A DNA stretch of 64,000 nucleotides, from positions 1,798,001 to 1,862,000 of the forward strand of contig NC_036464.1 in NCBI RefSeq assembly GCF_002775205.1, written 5' to 3'. This stretch comes from Xiphophorus maculatus (Eukaryota > Chordata > Actinopteri > Cyprinodontiformes > Poeciliidae). The translations under genes were made by a program, and so were the position numbers. The notes beneath the pieces were generated by a model. That model made no database searches and was not told where the DNA came from. It was given only the letters and a program-made list of their open reading frames with translations. This document shows positions 1 through 11,409 of this stretch, piece by piece; positions within the stretch are counted from its first letter, which is position 1; each line of letters begins with the position of its first letter.

Positions 1-618
1 TGCTCCCCTCATCCTACACCCTCCTTTAGTTAATGCTGGCGTTTTTCAACCAGCATCCCCTGTCTTATGCCCTGCTCCCCTCATCCTACAACCCTCTTTA
101 GTTAATGCTGGCGTTTTTTTAAACCAGCATCCCCTCTTCTAAGCCCTGCTTCTATCCCTTCATTCTCACCCCACGCATTCCCCGCCGGCTTTCCTATCAT
201 CATGCCCTGCCGTGTCCTCTGCCAACTATCGCCAGCCCACGTCCATCCCACTAGTCCCGCAGCATTTCCAGCCGGCTCATCCTCCAGCATCCCTATGCCC
301 TGCGTTCTGCTACTCCATGCCCCGTTGTGTCCTCAGCCGGCCGTCACCTCCCAACATCCCTTCCTCCCTTGTCCTGCCGTATCCCCAGCCGGCTCTCACA
401 CCACGTCCCTATGCCCTGTGTTTTGTGTATTCTACCGCCTCTTGCCCTGCAGCATTCCCAGCTGGTCTTCACTTCCCGTCCTACTCTCCCTCTCCTTTAA
501 CTGTCATGTCACGTCCTTTACGTTATTAACTCGGTAGCCAAAGTCAGCGCAACTTCTTTCCCCCTTTTTACTTTCTGCCTTATATTCACGGCCTCGGCCC
601 CGGCCTCGGCCTCTTTTT
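1..618. repeat. GC/pyrimidine-rich degenerate tandem repeat region
   Basis: The first ~150 bases contain two copies of a ~72-bp unit starting at 1 and 73, sharing the string tgctcccctcatcctaca. Further on, a looser C-rich motif (ccagccggc, tatgccctg) recurs every 60-90 bases to about 540. Open frames across it are pyrimidine-rich and low complexity, so I do not call a gene. The base composition differs sharply from the AT-rich DNA that follows 1233. It is probably the 3' part of an unidentified repeat together with the next feature. Confidence 0.5.
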
Positions 619-1232
619 GGGGGATGACGTTCCTAACAGCATCGGGGATGCTCATCTGAAGCCTATCGCTAACGCTGCGATAACCGTTATCCCCAGCCGG
701 GGCCCGAGCGCCAAAGACTTTAAATTCTGTTTGTCAATAAACTCTTCTAATTGTCTTCTCATCTCCGTCTGAGTCTCTCCAGATTGAAATGAAGCCTAGG
801 CGCAAATTCAAACTGGAAGACTCTTTTATCCCCACCGGGACCCGTTAATTGAAGCGACCTGCCCACAATCGTCGACCTATCAACGCCGGACCAAGCCACG
901 TCACGTCCAATCACCGACCAAGTCCCAGCTGATAAGGACCTTCATTCATGGCGTCCTTCGCTCTCCAGCCGAGCTCAACCCACCACCACCCCTTCTCCTC
1001 CATTCGCCCGGTCCTGAGGCCCGCACCCTTCTTCAACCTCCACCACCAGTGCCGGGCCCCGGGGGATGACGTTCCTAACAGCATCGGGGATGCTCATCTG
1101 AAGCCTATCGCTAACGCTGCGATAACCGTTATCCCCAGCCGGGGCCCGAGCGCCAAAGACTTTAAATTCTGTTTGTCAATAAACTCTTCTAATTGTCTTC
1201 TCATCTCCGTCTGAGTCTCTCCAGATTGAAAT
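619..1232. repeat. 172-bp direct repeat pair (619-790 and 1061-1232)
   Basis: Positions 619-790 and 1061-1232 are near-identical 172-bp direct copies, each beginning gggggatgacgttcc and ending ctccagattgaaat. Each contains a polyadenylation-like aataaa. The 270 bp between them is GC-rich and not obviously coding. Two identical terminal copies around a short core suggest either the ends of a small retroelement or a local tandem duplication of a retroelement 3' end; I cannot name the family. Confidence 0.6.
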
Positions 1233-1807
1233 AATAGTAGTACTTGAATATCTAAATTAATCAGTAGTATTTTAATGCAGGCTGATAAAAAGACCAAAAC
1301 AGACAAATAAGAAAACAGAATTGCAGACAAACCGTATTGGTTTCTGATCAGTGTGACGCTAACTGAGCGGATAAAGCTACAGGATGAACTGAGCCTGGCT
1401 GTTAGCCTGGTCTGCAGCAGGACAGCTGCACAGGATGAATCACCATGGTAACTTATTGTGAAACTTCTGCTTTGTGAGACAAAGTCCAGACTTAATTCAG
1501 CGAGGATGTCTGGAAAGTCCTGGCTTAATCTGCTATCATGGTTCTGTCAAACAGCCATCAGGACGTGAAAATAAATGGTTAAATGCATTTAATTATACCA
1601 GTAAATATTAGTTCAGATGCAATTACAATAATGTAGAAATTCTTATTCCTGAAAGTCATCATAAGTGTCAAACTTTCATTGGTAAATTGCCATAAAGTTA
1701 CAGGGAAATGATAGCAGAAGAAAAGTGATTTGACACTTTACTTCGAAATCAGCTGCAGCAAACTGATTATTGTTGATGCTCTTTTGCATCATAACGGATA
1801 TTAAAAC
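1233..1807. other. 3' flank of the first receptor, nothing recognised
   Basis: AT-rich intergenic DNA downstream (minus-strand sense) of the receptor ending at 1808. I see no exon, RNA gene or named repeat here. Confidence 0.5.
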
Positions 1808-3030
1808 CTAAACAGTCTCAGTATGTGTTGCAGACCTGCTTTCATAATCTGTGCTGCTCGTCTCCTGATGGTTAGATATTTTACAAGAACAGATTGAAGC
1901 CAGAAACTTATCCATGATGCTTTTCCGTATGAACAAATACAAAGTTGTGTCAGCAAGAGGACTAAGACAAATACAAACTATAGCCACTGTATAGAGAGTA
2001 ATGTTGAATTGAGAATTTGATTTCATAATGAAACCCAGAAGCAAAATGAGGGGCAGATAAAGCAGAGTGTACATAATCAGCACCACAACCTGAATGGCTG
2101 CGATTCGTCGTTTTTCATCTGCTGGGACACTGACCGCTCCAGAGAGAGCTTTGATAGTCCCAACCAGGAAGAAGATGAACAAGGGAATGGGCAGGAGGAA
2201 AAAAACTATGAAGATGATGACAGGATTATAAGTCAGAAAAAGAAATAGCAGAAAGAAAAGTGGAAGTAACCACATCACAATGCAGACCACCACATATGTC
2301 TTGATGTTTCTCCTGAATCTGTACCACAGTGGCTTGACGATGACCAGATACCTGCAATAACAGATAGAGATGATTAGTCTCTGAAGGTTATCAAGAATAG
2401 AAGAGAGGTAAACATTTAAACATACCTTTCAAAAGAGACACACATCATGAATCCAACACTAACAATTAGACAATAACATGTGATGAAAAGGGGGATTTGT
2501 GAAAATAGATTATGACTAATTTGCATAAATAGAAATCTGCAGAAGAGCTGAATGAGATCAGAGATGAGAAGGTTGATGACATAGACTGGAGCACCTTGGT
2601 CCTTTTTCACCTGTGAGAAACACGACAGAGAAGAAATGAATGACAATATAATATTATCGACATGTAGAATGTTTCCTGTTTCACATATTCCAGTTTTTTC
2701 TAGAGACAAGGCAGACTTAAGCCTGAGTTGAGAGACAATCACAGTTTAAATAGCAGGTTGATAGTCAAATAGCTCATCCATTATGAATAAATAGGCTACA
2801 TTGTACTCACATTGTATTGTACTCACCTGGAAAAACAATGCAATCATCACTATAAGAATTAAAGGAAGACCAATGCCAATGGTGATCCAATCCACCCATT
2901 GTATGATTTCTTCAGCCAAAAACATGTCGATGGAATCACTATGGTTATAATGAGTGTTGCTGACGTTGAGGTTCATGTTGCTGTAATTAAAACTGTTTTC
3001 CCAAGACATGTTGAAGTTCAACTCTTTCAT
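1808..3030 (-). CDS. Class A GPCR, paralogue 1 (three coding exons, 310 aa)
   Basis: Predicted plasma-membrane seven-TM receptor; ligand and G protein unknown. Exons on the minus strand: 3030-2827 (phase 0 donor), 2610-2426, 2351-1808 (stop tag). All junctions are GT-AG. Exon 1 gives a short N-terminus with three N-glycosylation sequons (NYS, NVS, NHS) and TM1. Exon 2 gives TM2 with the conserved Asp (NLLISD) and TM3 ending MMCVSFE-R. The intron splits the Arg codon of ERY. Exon 3 starts [14 protein letters not shown] and carries TM4 (Trp), TM5, a basic ADEKRR loop before TM6, TM7 SPLADTTLY and a Cys-containing tail (CSCK). There is no Cys at the usual TM3 site. It is the most divergent member with paralogue 2. 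In general layout it recalls P2Y- or GPR4-like receptors, but I do not recognise an orthologue. The start Met is the first in frame; a second Met lies seven codons on. Confidence 0.85.
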
Positions 3031-3451
3031 CCTTCAGTGTTGAACCAGGAATTTGATGACAGGAGTAACTGTAAACAGAAATGATGATAAAATGTATAGA
3101 TTATTGTTGTTTAAATATAACTTGTGAATCCTAACATTTACCATCAAACCTGAAAAAGACAAACATGGCCATTCGGTTTTTACAGATCTACTTCAGCCAT
3201 GTTTCACTTCAGGTTCTCTTCTGAACAAACATTGTATTGAGACATTTTCAACTGTGATACTCTGGTTTCTATATTTATTGCAACTCATTAGAATGATTTA
3301 TTTGTGGCATGAACAGTGATGCATGAGGCTTGGAGGTAAAAGTTATATTTTTAACTGGAAACCTTTGCAGGAAACACACAATGAAAAGGATTTTTGTTTT
3401 CATTTCTAATTAATTATTGTAAGAAATTCCACTCTGCCATTAGTGAGATAA
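3031..3451. other. 5' flank/5' intron of receptor 1
   Basis: AT-rich sequence upstream of the receptor 1 start codon. No clear TATA or exon is visible. By comparison with later paralogues, part of it may be a 5'-UTR intron. Confidence 0.35.
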
Positions 3452-3642
3452 TTTTTTTTTATCGCCCCGCAAGGGGTCTTTTTGTGGGCTCTAGTGTCCC
3501 TTTTTTCAAAGTAGGCTGACAGGAAAGGGGGAAGGAGAAGGGGGAAGAAATGCGGGTCCGGGAGTCGAACCCGCGACAGCGGGGTCGAGGCTACGTTTGC
3601 CTGAATGTGGGTCGCGCTAACCCCTCCGCCACCACGGCACGT
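3452..3642 (-). mobile_element. tRNA-derived SINE, minus strand
   Basis: Read on the minus strand, this starts with a tRNA-like head: gccgtggtggcggagggg followed by ttagcgc (A-box-like), then gggttcgactcccgg (B box). A pyrimidine-rich body and a T/A-rich 3' tail near 3452 follow. The head resembles the SINE head at 20934-21196. It is not a functional tRNA gene: the acceptor arms do not pair and a SINE body continues past the T arm. Confidence 0.7.
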
Positions 3643-4008
3643 CCAGTAAAATACATTTTTATAAAGTTCAATGTTCTTTTAGGCCACATCACACCTTTAA
3701 AAGATGCCAATGATTTACTCCACACCTGGACAAGTCAACTGATACATGCAGAGAACCATCTTGTGTCAGAATCTCAGTCCTTTTCCCAGATATTAAAGGA
3801 CTACACAGATGAAACTATGATTTTTATTGAGCTCAATACTGAATGCAAATAATGCAAAAACTTGTTAATACAAGAAAGATATTTTATATCAATATCATTG
3901 TTAAATAAAGGAATGAAAACTAAACCGTAAAAAGATACAAAAAAACAAATAATCCACTATCATGATAGGAACGAGGTGAATATTTAACCTCTTTAGAGTT
4001 TTACATTT
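3643..4008. other. Unassigned AT-rich intergenic stretch
   Basis: No supportable gene or repeat. A 100-codon plus-strand frame runs through it from the SINE at 3550, but it begins inside the SINE and has no recognisable domain. Confidence 0.4.
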
Positions 4009-5186
4009 GTGTAAAGGTATTCTCTCACCTGCCTTGACTCACATTTGAGCTTTAGTCACATCCCATTTCTAATCCATAGGGTTCAATAAGACGATGGTCC
4101 ACCCTTTGCACGTAGAACATCTTCAACTCTTCTGGGAGGCTCTCCACAAGGTTTGGGAGTATTAATGGGGATTTTTGATCATTCTTCCATTTGTGAGGTC
4201 ACACACTAATGTTGGACAAGAAGACCTGGCTCTCAGTCTCCACTCTAATTCATCCCAAAGCTCTTCTATTGGGTTGAGGTCATTATTCTGCACAGGCCAG
4301 TCAAGTTCATGTGCACCAGACTCTCCATTCATGTCTTTATGGACCTTGCTTTGTGCTTTGTGCTCAGAGTCAAGTTGGAAGAGGACAGGGCCAGCTCCAA
4401 ACTGTTCCCAAAAAGTTGGGAGCCTGGAATTGTCCAAAATGTCTTGTTGTGCTGAAGCATTCAGTGGAACTAAGAGGCCAAGCCCAGCTCCTGAAAAACA
4501 AGCCCACACCATAATCCCTCCTCCACCAAACTTTACACTTGGCACAATGCAGTCAGACAAGTACCGTTGTCCTGGCAACCATTAAACCCAGACTCGTCCA
4601 TCAGATTGCCAGATGGAGAAGCGCGATTCATCACTCCAGAGAATGTCCCTCCACTGCTCTAGGGTCTAGTGGTGGCAGCTTTACACCACTGCATCCGAGG
4701 CGTTGCACTTGGTGATGTATGGTTTGGAAGCAGTTGGTCACCATGGAAACCCTTTCCATGAAGCTCTCTGCTCGCTGTTCTTGGGCTACATGAGGCCACA
4801 TGAACTTTGGATGTCTGTAGTGATTGACTGCAGAAAGTTGGCGACTTCTTTACACCTTCAGCCTCTGCTGACTCCGCTCCATCAGTTTACGTGGCCTACC
4901 ACTTCATGGCGGACTTCCTGTAAAACACTTCCATTTTCTTAGAATACAGCTGACAGTTGACTGTGGAATATTTAGCAGCAAGGAAATTTCACAGCTAGAT
5001 TTGTTGCTCAGGTGGAATCCTATCACAGTCAGAACTTCACTGATCTCCTGGGAGCGACCCATTCCTTCTCAAATGTTTGTATAAACAGTCTGAGTACTGA
5101 GGTGCTTCATTTTATACACCTGTGGCCATGGAAGTGATTGGGACACCTGGCTCCAATACACTACATTGCTTTTGCAATGTAGTGTA
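4009..5186 (-). mobile_element. Decayed Tc1/mariner-type transposon
   Basis: A Tc1-like element on the minus strand. The frame 4578-4162 encodes the middle and C-terminal part of a DDE transposase: GGGGIMVWACFSGAGLG, LDNSRLPTFWEQFG, then DLNPIEELWDELEWRLRAR carrying the last catalytic Glu. The block LWSDESRFSIWQSDGRVWV with the first catalytic Asp lies just upstream in the same frame, but a TAA near 4582-4584 separates it. The N-terminal HTH region (about 4600-5050) is recognisable only in scattered frames. The right end (5157-5186) carries a TIR-like tip ending caatgtagtgta. The left tip near 4009 is eroded. It is a non-functional copy. Confidence 0.75.
5157..5186. repeat. Perfect 13-bp inverted repeat at Tc1 right end
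   Basis: tacactacattgc, four T, gcaatgtagtgta: perfect 13-bp arms with a 4-nt loop. The right arm matches the expected outer tip of a Tc1-type TIR, so this looks like two TIR tips head to head. Confidence 0.7.
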
Positions 5187-6338
5187 TACAGATTTTCCTC
5201 CAGTGTGTTATAAGCCTGGTGGGCCGCCAGGCTTTACTTGCTCCCTGCTAGGCTAAGTGTTGTTTTTCTTTTTATAAAAAATAAAATAAAATTGTGTCTC
5301 TGCTGCAGTGCGTATTTTACTGGCAGGGCAGAATTAATCCTGAAAGAAAGATGGGTTTATTGTTTTTTATAATTTTTAATAGTTGATGCATTGGACAGGG
5401 AGCGTGCACCAATCACACCACTGCTGCCTCGCACACTGTCGCTGCTGGACCTCTGAAGTTCACCCTGACGCAGATCATACATGCTTGCTGTCACGCAAAC
5501 TAGACACAGACTCACCTGTATGGACATTTATATAAACTCCCTGTGAAGATTTTGTGGAGAATTGATCAAGGTAGGAGTCGAGCTTAAAATCCACAGTGGT
5601 TGCTCTGCTTGCGCAGCTCAGTGTGAACCACAAATGTTCACTTTGAGCTGCTCAGTGTTTACAGGTTCACGTTTGGAGGTCTGCGTTGAGCGTGCGGTGA
5701 CAATGACATTTTGTGCAGCGTCTGCATTTAGTTTCAACATGTTGACTTTGTGTTTGAGCTGATAAAGTTTGAGTTCCCAGTTAGCCTGTGCGTTAATGGA
5801 CCGGAGGAGCTTTCCCACTTGCCTGGTAGTCGTGCAGGACTCTATTTTATTTTTATTTTTGCGTTATTTTTAAAGTAATAAAGTAAAATAAAACAATGCA
5901 TCAAACTGCACAATATGAAATGCTTTGTCTACAGTCAGGCAGAGAGGTGTGTGCAGCCCCGCGGGATCAGAAAGATTTATCCCCATAAAGATTGGTTAAC
6001 CAAAATAGTCTTTGTGGCGCTAATTTGAAATTCAACAGACACCAAATGTCTATCGAGTTTCGTATCCTATGTCTCACCAACTCAATTTATTATGTTTTTA
6101 TAACTTAATTCATTAAGTTTGTTAACATAACTAATTTAAGTCACTCTTAATCAAATTATTTTTGTCTAATAAATAATTCAAATCTCTTTGACTAAATTCT
6201 ACAGAAAGTCAACTCAAACTAAAATATCCAAAATTATATTATCACTCACATTGTACTTAAAATACAACTTGAATTTAAATCATTTTAAATTCAAATTAAC
6301 ATGTTAACATGTTATTTTAGTTTTTTAAAGTTCCTGTA
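5187..6338. other. Unassigned region, probably old repeat DNA
   Basis: 5200-5830 is less AT-rich than its surroundings and contains gcctggtgggccgccaggc near its start, a string that looks like a transposon end, but I cannot identify a family or a second end. 6060-6338 is very AT-rich with repeated taacttaatt-type strings like those in the adjoining MITE. Short open frames on both strands overlap each other and have no domain. Confidence 0.35.
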
Positions 6339-6822
6339 CACTGAAAAAAGAAAATAGTTTATCCAACTTAATTTATTAAATTGGTTTGACTTAATAAATA
6401 AGAATGGGAAGACATGCAGCAACAGTCATCAGGCTGGAATCGAACCTGTGACCTCCACATAGAGGACTAATGTCTCCTTATGTGAGTTTTTACGCCACAT
6501 ACAGGATCTGTCCCTGATAAAATACTCTAAAAAGTTTATCGGAAACAAGTTCAATCCTGTGTTTCTGTTCTGATGTCTTGACGCCCCAGGGACAGATCCT
6601 GGACCGACTGCAGTAAAGCTGTGGTTAGCAGCATGTCTTCATTTGAAGAACTAAATGATTTGAGTAAGACTGGCGTAAATTTGTCATTTTAAAGGCACTT
6701 AATGAATTCAGTTAAACTTTATAAATTGAGTTGGCTGATCATAATATGTAACTTAATTGAATTACTTGTTACCAATTGAAGCACTTCAATTAAGTTGGTT
6801 CAACTAATTTCCTTTTGCAGTG
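6339..6822. mobile_element. 484-bp MITE with cactg...cagtg inverted ends
   Basis: The left end cactgaaaaaagaaaatagt and the reverse complement of the right end (cactgcaaaaggaaattagt) match imperfectly for about 40 bp, defining terminal inverted repeats. There is no transposase. Inside, around 6408-6480, a sequence like the tRNA-type SINE body (catgcagcaacagtcatc, aatcgaacctgtgacc) is visible. The TIR tip is hAT-like, but I cannot see a clean target duplication, so the superfamily is open. Confidence 0.55.
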
Positions 6823-7850
6823 ATGTCAAATAAAAGCAATCAACATCTAAAGGTGTTGGTTCTGGATGATAAAATATTCTTTGTCTTGCATTTAAAAGAT
6901 TTGTTTAATGTCAAAAGCTTCGACTAATTAGGACATTTTCCAAATCATTTGTTTTTGAATCCTGTCTCCTAAACATTCATATCACCACATCAGCAGCAGA
7001 AAAACAAACTTTAAATGATAAATAATATTACTCGAAAGAATAAACTGATAAAGTATAATTTACCTTTTGTTTTGCCAGATTTCTCGAGCCAGCTGCTTTC
7101 CAGAGTGCTGACAATGTTGTCATTTCACTGAAGTGGAAACTGATGTTCTTCTATCAAATCAAGCTTTTTTCAAGCTCTAAGTGTTTTTTCCTGTAGCACT
7201 TAGAGCTGTTGGTTAGAGGAAAGTTATTAATTTAAAGCTTTGAGGTGAATGTTAGCAGTTAATGCATTGGCTTTAATGGTTTTGTAAAGAGACAAAGTTC
7301 ACAGATAATGAAATCTGATGAATAAACTGTAAACATAATTTTATCACCCATTCACTTCCATTTCCTTTCTAAGGAGGAGGGCCTTTCTCAGAGGGCTTTT
7401 AGATGAGTAAATATTTCAAAAATAAAATTTTATTGTAATGACAAAAAGACTACATAAACTTACGTGAATTGTATAAATAAACTGCAGCCATAAAAATACA
7501 CAAAACTTTCATTTGAAACCCCTTTTAAGTAAGTTATCAATTTTTTATCAACACATACGGTCAATAGTTTACTGGTAACAATAATTCATCCTAGTTATGG
7601 TTGTACTGGCAACAAATCTCTAAAAAGTTAGAGTGAAACAGAGACTGCAGGTAGATTTTACAAAGGGCAGCAAAATCAATCTTATTACACATTAAGCAAT
7701 TAATGTTAAAACAGATAATGTGAAAATGGACATTTAAAAAAAGACTAATGGGAATAAATAAAATCCCACAAATGTTTGGTTTGCTCAGAGATTAAAGCAG
7801 ATTATGTGGAGTTAGCCACAGTTTATTTCTGTAGCTGGCAGCTTTAAATT
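6823..7850. other. Upstream region of receptor 1; possible non-coding 5' exon near 7065-7130
   Basis: Mostly unremarkable AT-rich DNA. Near 7060-7080 the minus strand reads tggcaaaacaaaaggtaaat, a plausible splice donor. The matching position upstream of receptor 2 (about 10115-10140) has acaaacaaaatgtaagtt. The pair may be diverged 5'-UTR exons. Support is weak. Confidence 0.3.
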
Positions 7851-7997
7851 ACATAAATGCAGGGATTAAGTTCTATTAATCCCTGGTTTTTGTTAAATGA
7901 CATAAATGCAGGGATTAAGTTCTATTAATCCCTGGTTTTTGTTAAATGACATAAATGCAGGGATTAAGTTCTATTAATCCCTGGTTTTTGTTTAAGA
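7851..7997. repeat. Three tandem 49-bp units, each with a hairpin
   Basis: Units at 7851-7899, 7900-7948 and 7949-7997 are essentially identical. Each contains cagggatta, an 8-nt spacer, and taatccctg: a perfect 9-bp inverted repeat. The array lies 65 bp beyond the stop codon of receptor 2, so it would be in or near its 3' UTR. Confidence 0.9.
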
Positions 7998-8062
7998 TTC
8001 ATCAATCCTCAGACACAACAAACCCAGATTACTCTGGAAGCACTTCTGAATCACCTTACAGA

Positions 8063-9208
8063 TCAAACAGAGTGAGTGCTTGGAGCAAACATGTTGTCAT
8101 TTTCCATGCTGCTCATCTCCTGACCATTAGACATTTTACAGAAACACAATGAAGCTAAAACTTTGTCCAGAAGGCTTTTTCGAATCAGTAAATACAAAAT
8201 GGTGTCTGCAAGAGGACTCATGTAAATACCAATAGTACCCAAAGTCTGAAGAGTCAAACTGTCGTCTACCAGGAACAAACTGATGATGGGCAAGAAAAGT
8301 ATTGTGTAAATAAGCAGCACTGCAACCAGAATCGCTACAATTCTTCTTTTCTCATCAGCAGGAACTCTGTGAGCTCCAGACAGAGCTTTGATGGTTCCAA
8401 ACAAGAAGAAAATGAACAAGGGGAAGGGAAGGAGGAAAATAAATGTCAAGATGTATCCATATATCTCCATGTATGGATTGAATTGAATAGCTAGCAATAA
8501 AGGAAGAGGAAGGACCCAGACCGCAATGCAGACCACAACAGATGTTTTCCTGTTTCTCCTGAATTTGTACCAAACTGCTTTGGCAATGACCAGATACCTG
8601 AAATAAAAGATCAACTTATTTAGTGTTTGGAGGCAGGTGAAGAACAGACATGCTAATGGTGTGAGGTAGAAATGTAAAATACAGAGAAACATAATCACCT
8701 TTCTACTGAGATGCACATCATGAATCCCACACTGACTAATATTCCCCATATACAGAAGAAACCAGGGATGACATCATCCATAGACAAACTCATAGGAATT
8801 CTGCTGCAGAGCTGAATGAGATCAGAAATGAAAAGGTTGATGATGTAGACTGGAGATCCCTGATCCTTTCTCAGCTGCAGGACAGAAAACAGGAAACAGT
8901 CAAACAGGAATGTTCGTAACATGTGGGATGATTCCGGTTCCACAAATGCTTTTAAATGGAAAAGCAATATGTCAAATAACAATTTCTTTAAATTTCACTG
9001 TACTCACCTGCAAAAAAACTGCAGTTATGAGCATCAGAGTCAAAGGAAGCCCAATCCCAATGGTGATCAAATTTATCCAGTCTAAGAATCCACTGTAACC
9101 ACCAGAGTTCTCATCAGTGTTGTTTCTTCTCTCGCTGTCGCTGAAGATCATGTTGCTGGAGTTGTAATGATTTTCCCATGATGTCCAGTTGATGTGGAAA
9201 ACTTTCAT
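8063..9208 (-). CDS. Class A GPCR, paralogue 2 (three coding exons, 303 aa)
   Basis: Exons on the minus strand: 9208-9008, 8874-8699, 8597-8063 (stop tga), all GT-AG with the same phases as the other paralogues. Exon 1 has sequons NWT, NSS and NNT and TM1 with GIGLPLTLML. Exon 2 begins LRKDQGSPVYI, carries TM2 NLFISD and ends FMMCISVE-R, with the Arg codon split by the intron. Exon 3 begins YLVIAKAVWYKFRR and contains TM4 with Trp, TM5 FIFFLFGTIKALSG, the basic ADEKRR segment before TM6, TM7 SPLADTILY and a short tail with CFCK. The canonical TM3 Cys and the Pro of DPxxY are missing, as in the whole array. Closest to paralogue 1. Probably an intact surface receptor; ligand unknown. Confidence 0.87.
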
Positions 9209-11248
9209 TCCTCAGTCTGGAAGCTGATTTTTGAATGCAGAGTGACTATAAACATAAACAATGATGGTTTCATTCCATTTAAACAGTTAAAGGTTTTGCA
9301 TGTGTGTACAAATCTTGAATGGAATATAAAACGTCCTCTATATTCTGTCAAGTTAAGGGCTGTAATTCAGATTGTTTAGTTTAGGTTGGCCAGATTCAGT
9401 TTGAATGCTTTGGTATCACAATAGATGTTAGCTGTTACTGTGGGTCAGGGTCACTATGATTTAATCAACTGTTAACAGATTGGAGATATTTTTAGCTACC
9501 ATCCACATCAAAATCCTGTCTCGGGTTTCTCCATAGAAAGTAAATAGTTTCAAAGACAACACTCACGGTTTGCATAGTCTGTGAAGCAACTGTTTTATAT
9601 TTGTCAGCGGTTTGAGGTTTTTCCTGCAAGTTGATGATTTTTCATCCAATAGGTAACCATGAAAGTCCTCATGTGCTTCAAGTTGTGTCAAGTGCAGGAA
9701 ATCTGCTTCAATCAATATGTTAGACATTTATCTTCAGGGATCTGCAGTGGATTTGCATTAGTAAAACCAAATGTTTACTGTCTGTATATGCAGCAGGTCT
9801 GAATGAAAATCCACAGTATTGAACTGTTCTAAGAACTGGACATCTTCATCACTGTTCATTGTCTCAATAAATGTCCTTCGACTGATGAAAGCACATGAAA
9901 TTCCCATTTCAGTCAAGCATAAAACAATATTCACGCAGTATAAAAAAGAGATAAAATAATACATTTCAGCCTGTAACAGTTAAACCTTAAAAATATGAGT
10001 CATTTGCTCTCAGGAGCTTGATTTCCATCATCTCAACAGCAGAATGACAAGAAAAAAACATAACTCTTAAATGTGCAATGTTATTAGAAATAATAATCTT
10101 ATGAGTGCATAACTTACATTTTGTTTGTCCAAAGCTAGTTAGATTTATGCAGCCACCGAGATTCTTTAACACGCTCTCACATTCATCTATGGACAGGGAA
10201 CTACTGTTCTGAGATCAAATCCTGTTTGATTTCTGTAGCATTAATTGATTTGAAGAAACTGAGCGCTCTTAAGGCTGTAGGGTAAATTATCTCTTATTAT
10301 GTTGGTTGTAATGCTTTCCCAAGAAGAAACCATTTAGGAGGAAATCTTATAATTAAGTAACGGCTCCTAGGATCTAATGGGTTGTGATGATGTAAGACTG
10401 AAAAAAAACCTGCTAAGTGCATAAAGATAATTGTGGGTTTTTAAAGTAACATGTGGAACACTTTGGCCATGTGATGATGCTGCATGCTGCACCAGAAATC
10501 ACAGCCATCATGGATGCACCTCAAACTGAAAATGTTAGCCAGCTGAGATTTTCTTGTCTGGGATTGTTGTGATGGACATTTTATTCCCAACTTGGTGACT
10601 CTACTGAAATCAGTGCATGACATGTCACACAGAAGTGGAGAGTTTGTGAAAGGTGTAAGAGAAGCTGATGCCACAAGAGTCTCTGACTCACTTCAGTTCA
10701 CCAGTACTTGCCACACTTCCCAGTTTGCGTTTCCTTTGGCTATGGTAGCTTGAGGAACAAAGCAGCCTGATAAATTTGACTGGTAGCCAATTAGAAAGAA
10801 GAGTTTGACATTTCAATAAATAATTTTAGCTTATATTTTAAAATGCCAAATAGTTAAAAATAGACCACATTTTTTTATAGTAAAAATATACAACTAAACA
10901 TTTATTATAAGATATTTTTAATTCTTATTATTTTTTGCATTTTCTTCTCATCTTCCAACTTTCTGAGGGTCCTCTACCGCCCCCTGGTGGCCTCAAATTT
11001 GAAAATTACTGCATTAGACCACCATGGGAGCCAGACTTTGTGAGCTAACCCAAAAGAACTCACCGCAGTACTTCTGTGATAACGGGCTTAGGGAAATAAG
11101 TTTTGAGGAGAGAGACATGAAGTTCTGCTTTCAAAATAAAAATGTAAGCAAAAGTATTAAAAGTTTTGAGAATAAAATGTATGAAATCCTGCTTTAGTTA
11201 AGGATTTGGTTTTGATCAATAAAAAAAGAGTAATTAGTTCTGATAATA
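9209..11248. other. Upstream region of receptor 2, no gene recognised
   Basis: AT-rich DNA. Short minus-strand frames (about 60-78 codons) are present at 9758-9964, 9987-10172 and 10441-10674, but none has a domain or array-wide conservation. A splice-donor-like site near 10115 might mark a non-coding first exon. Around 10970-11000 there is a common fish-repeat string, ccgccccctggtggcc. Confidence 0.35.
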
Positions 11249-11282
11249 CGGAGCCCTCTAGGGGACATGGGGAATTTTTTTT

Positions 11283-11409
11283 CTTTTGCGTTACCTCGCA
11301 AAACTTTTGCGTTCCCTCGCAAAACCTTTTGCGTTCCCTCGCAATACTTTTGCGTTACCTCGCAAAACTTTTGCGTTCCCTCGCAAAAGTTTTGCGTTAC
11401 CTCGCAATA
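11283..11409. repeat. ~21-bp palindromic minisatellite, left arm, six units
   Basis: Six tandem units of the form cttttgcgttacctcgcaaa, alternating ttacct and ttccct cores. Each unit is itself a short inverted repeat (ttttgcg/cgcaaaa). It lies just inside the left end of the foldback element. Confidence 0.85.

Noticed and set aside
202-537. Two overlapping ~110-codon frames rich in Pro, Ser and Cys
   Set aside because: Low-complexity translation of a pyrimidine-rich tandem repeat.
3553-3640. tRNA gene-like sequence with A- and B-box motifs
   Set aside because: Acceptor stem does not pair and the sequence continues as a SINE body; the same head recurs in the SINE at 20934.
4175-4585. 136-codon plus-strand open frame
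   Set aside because: Antisense shadow of the Tc1 transposase fragment.
11283-11409. CRISPR-like array of short palindromic repeats
   Set aside because: Units are directly abutting with no unique spacers and lie in a vertebrate transposon end.
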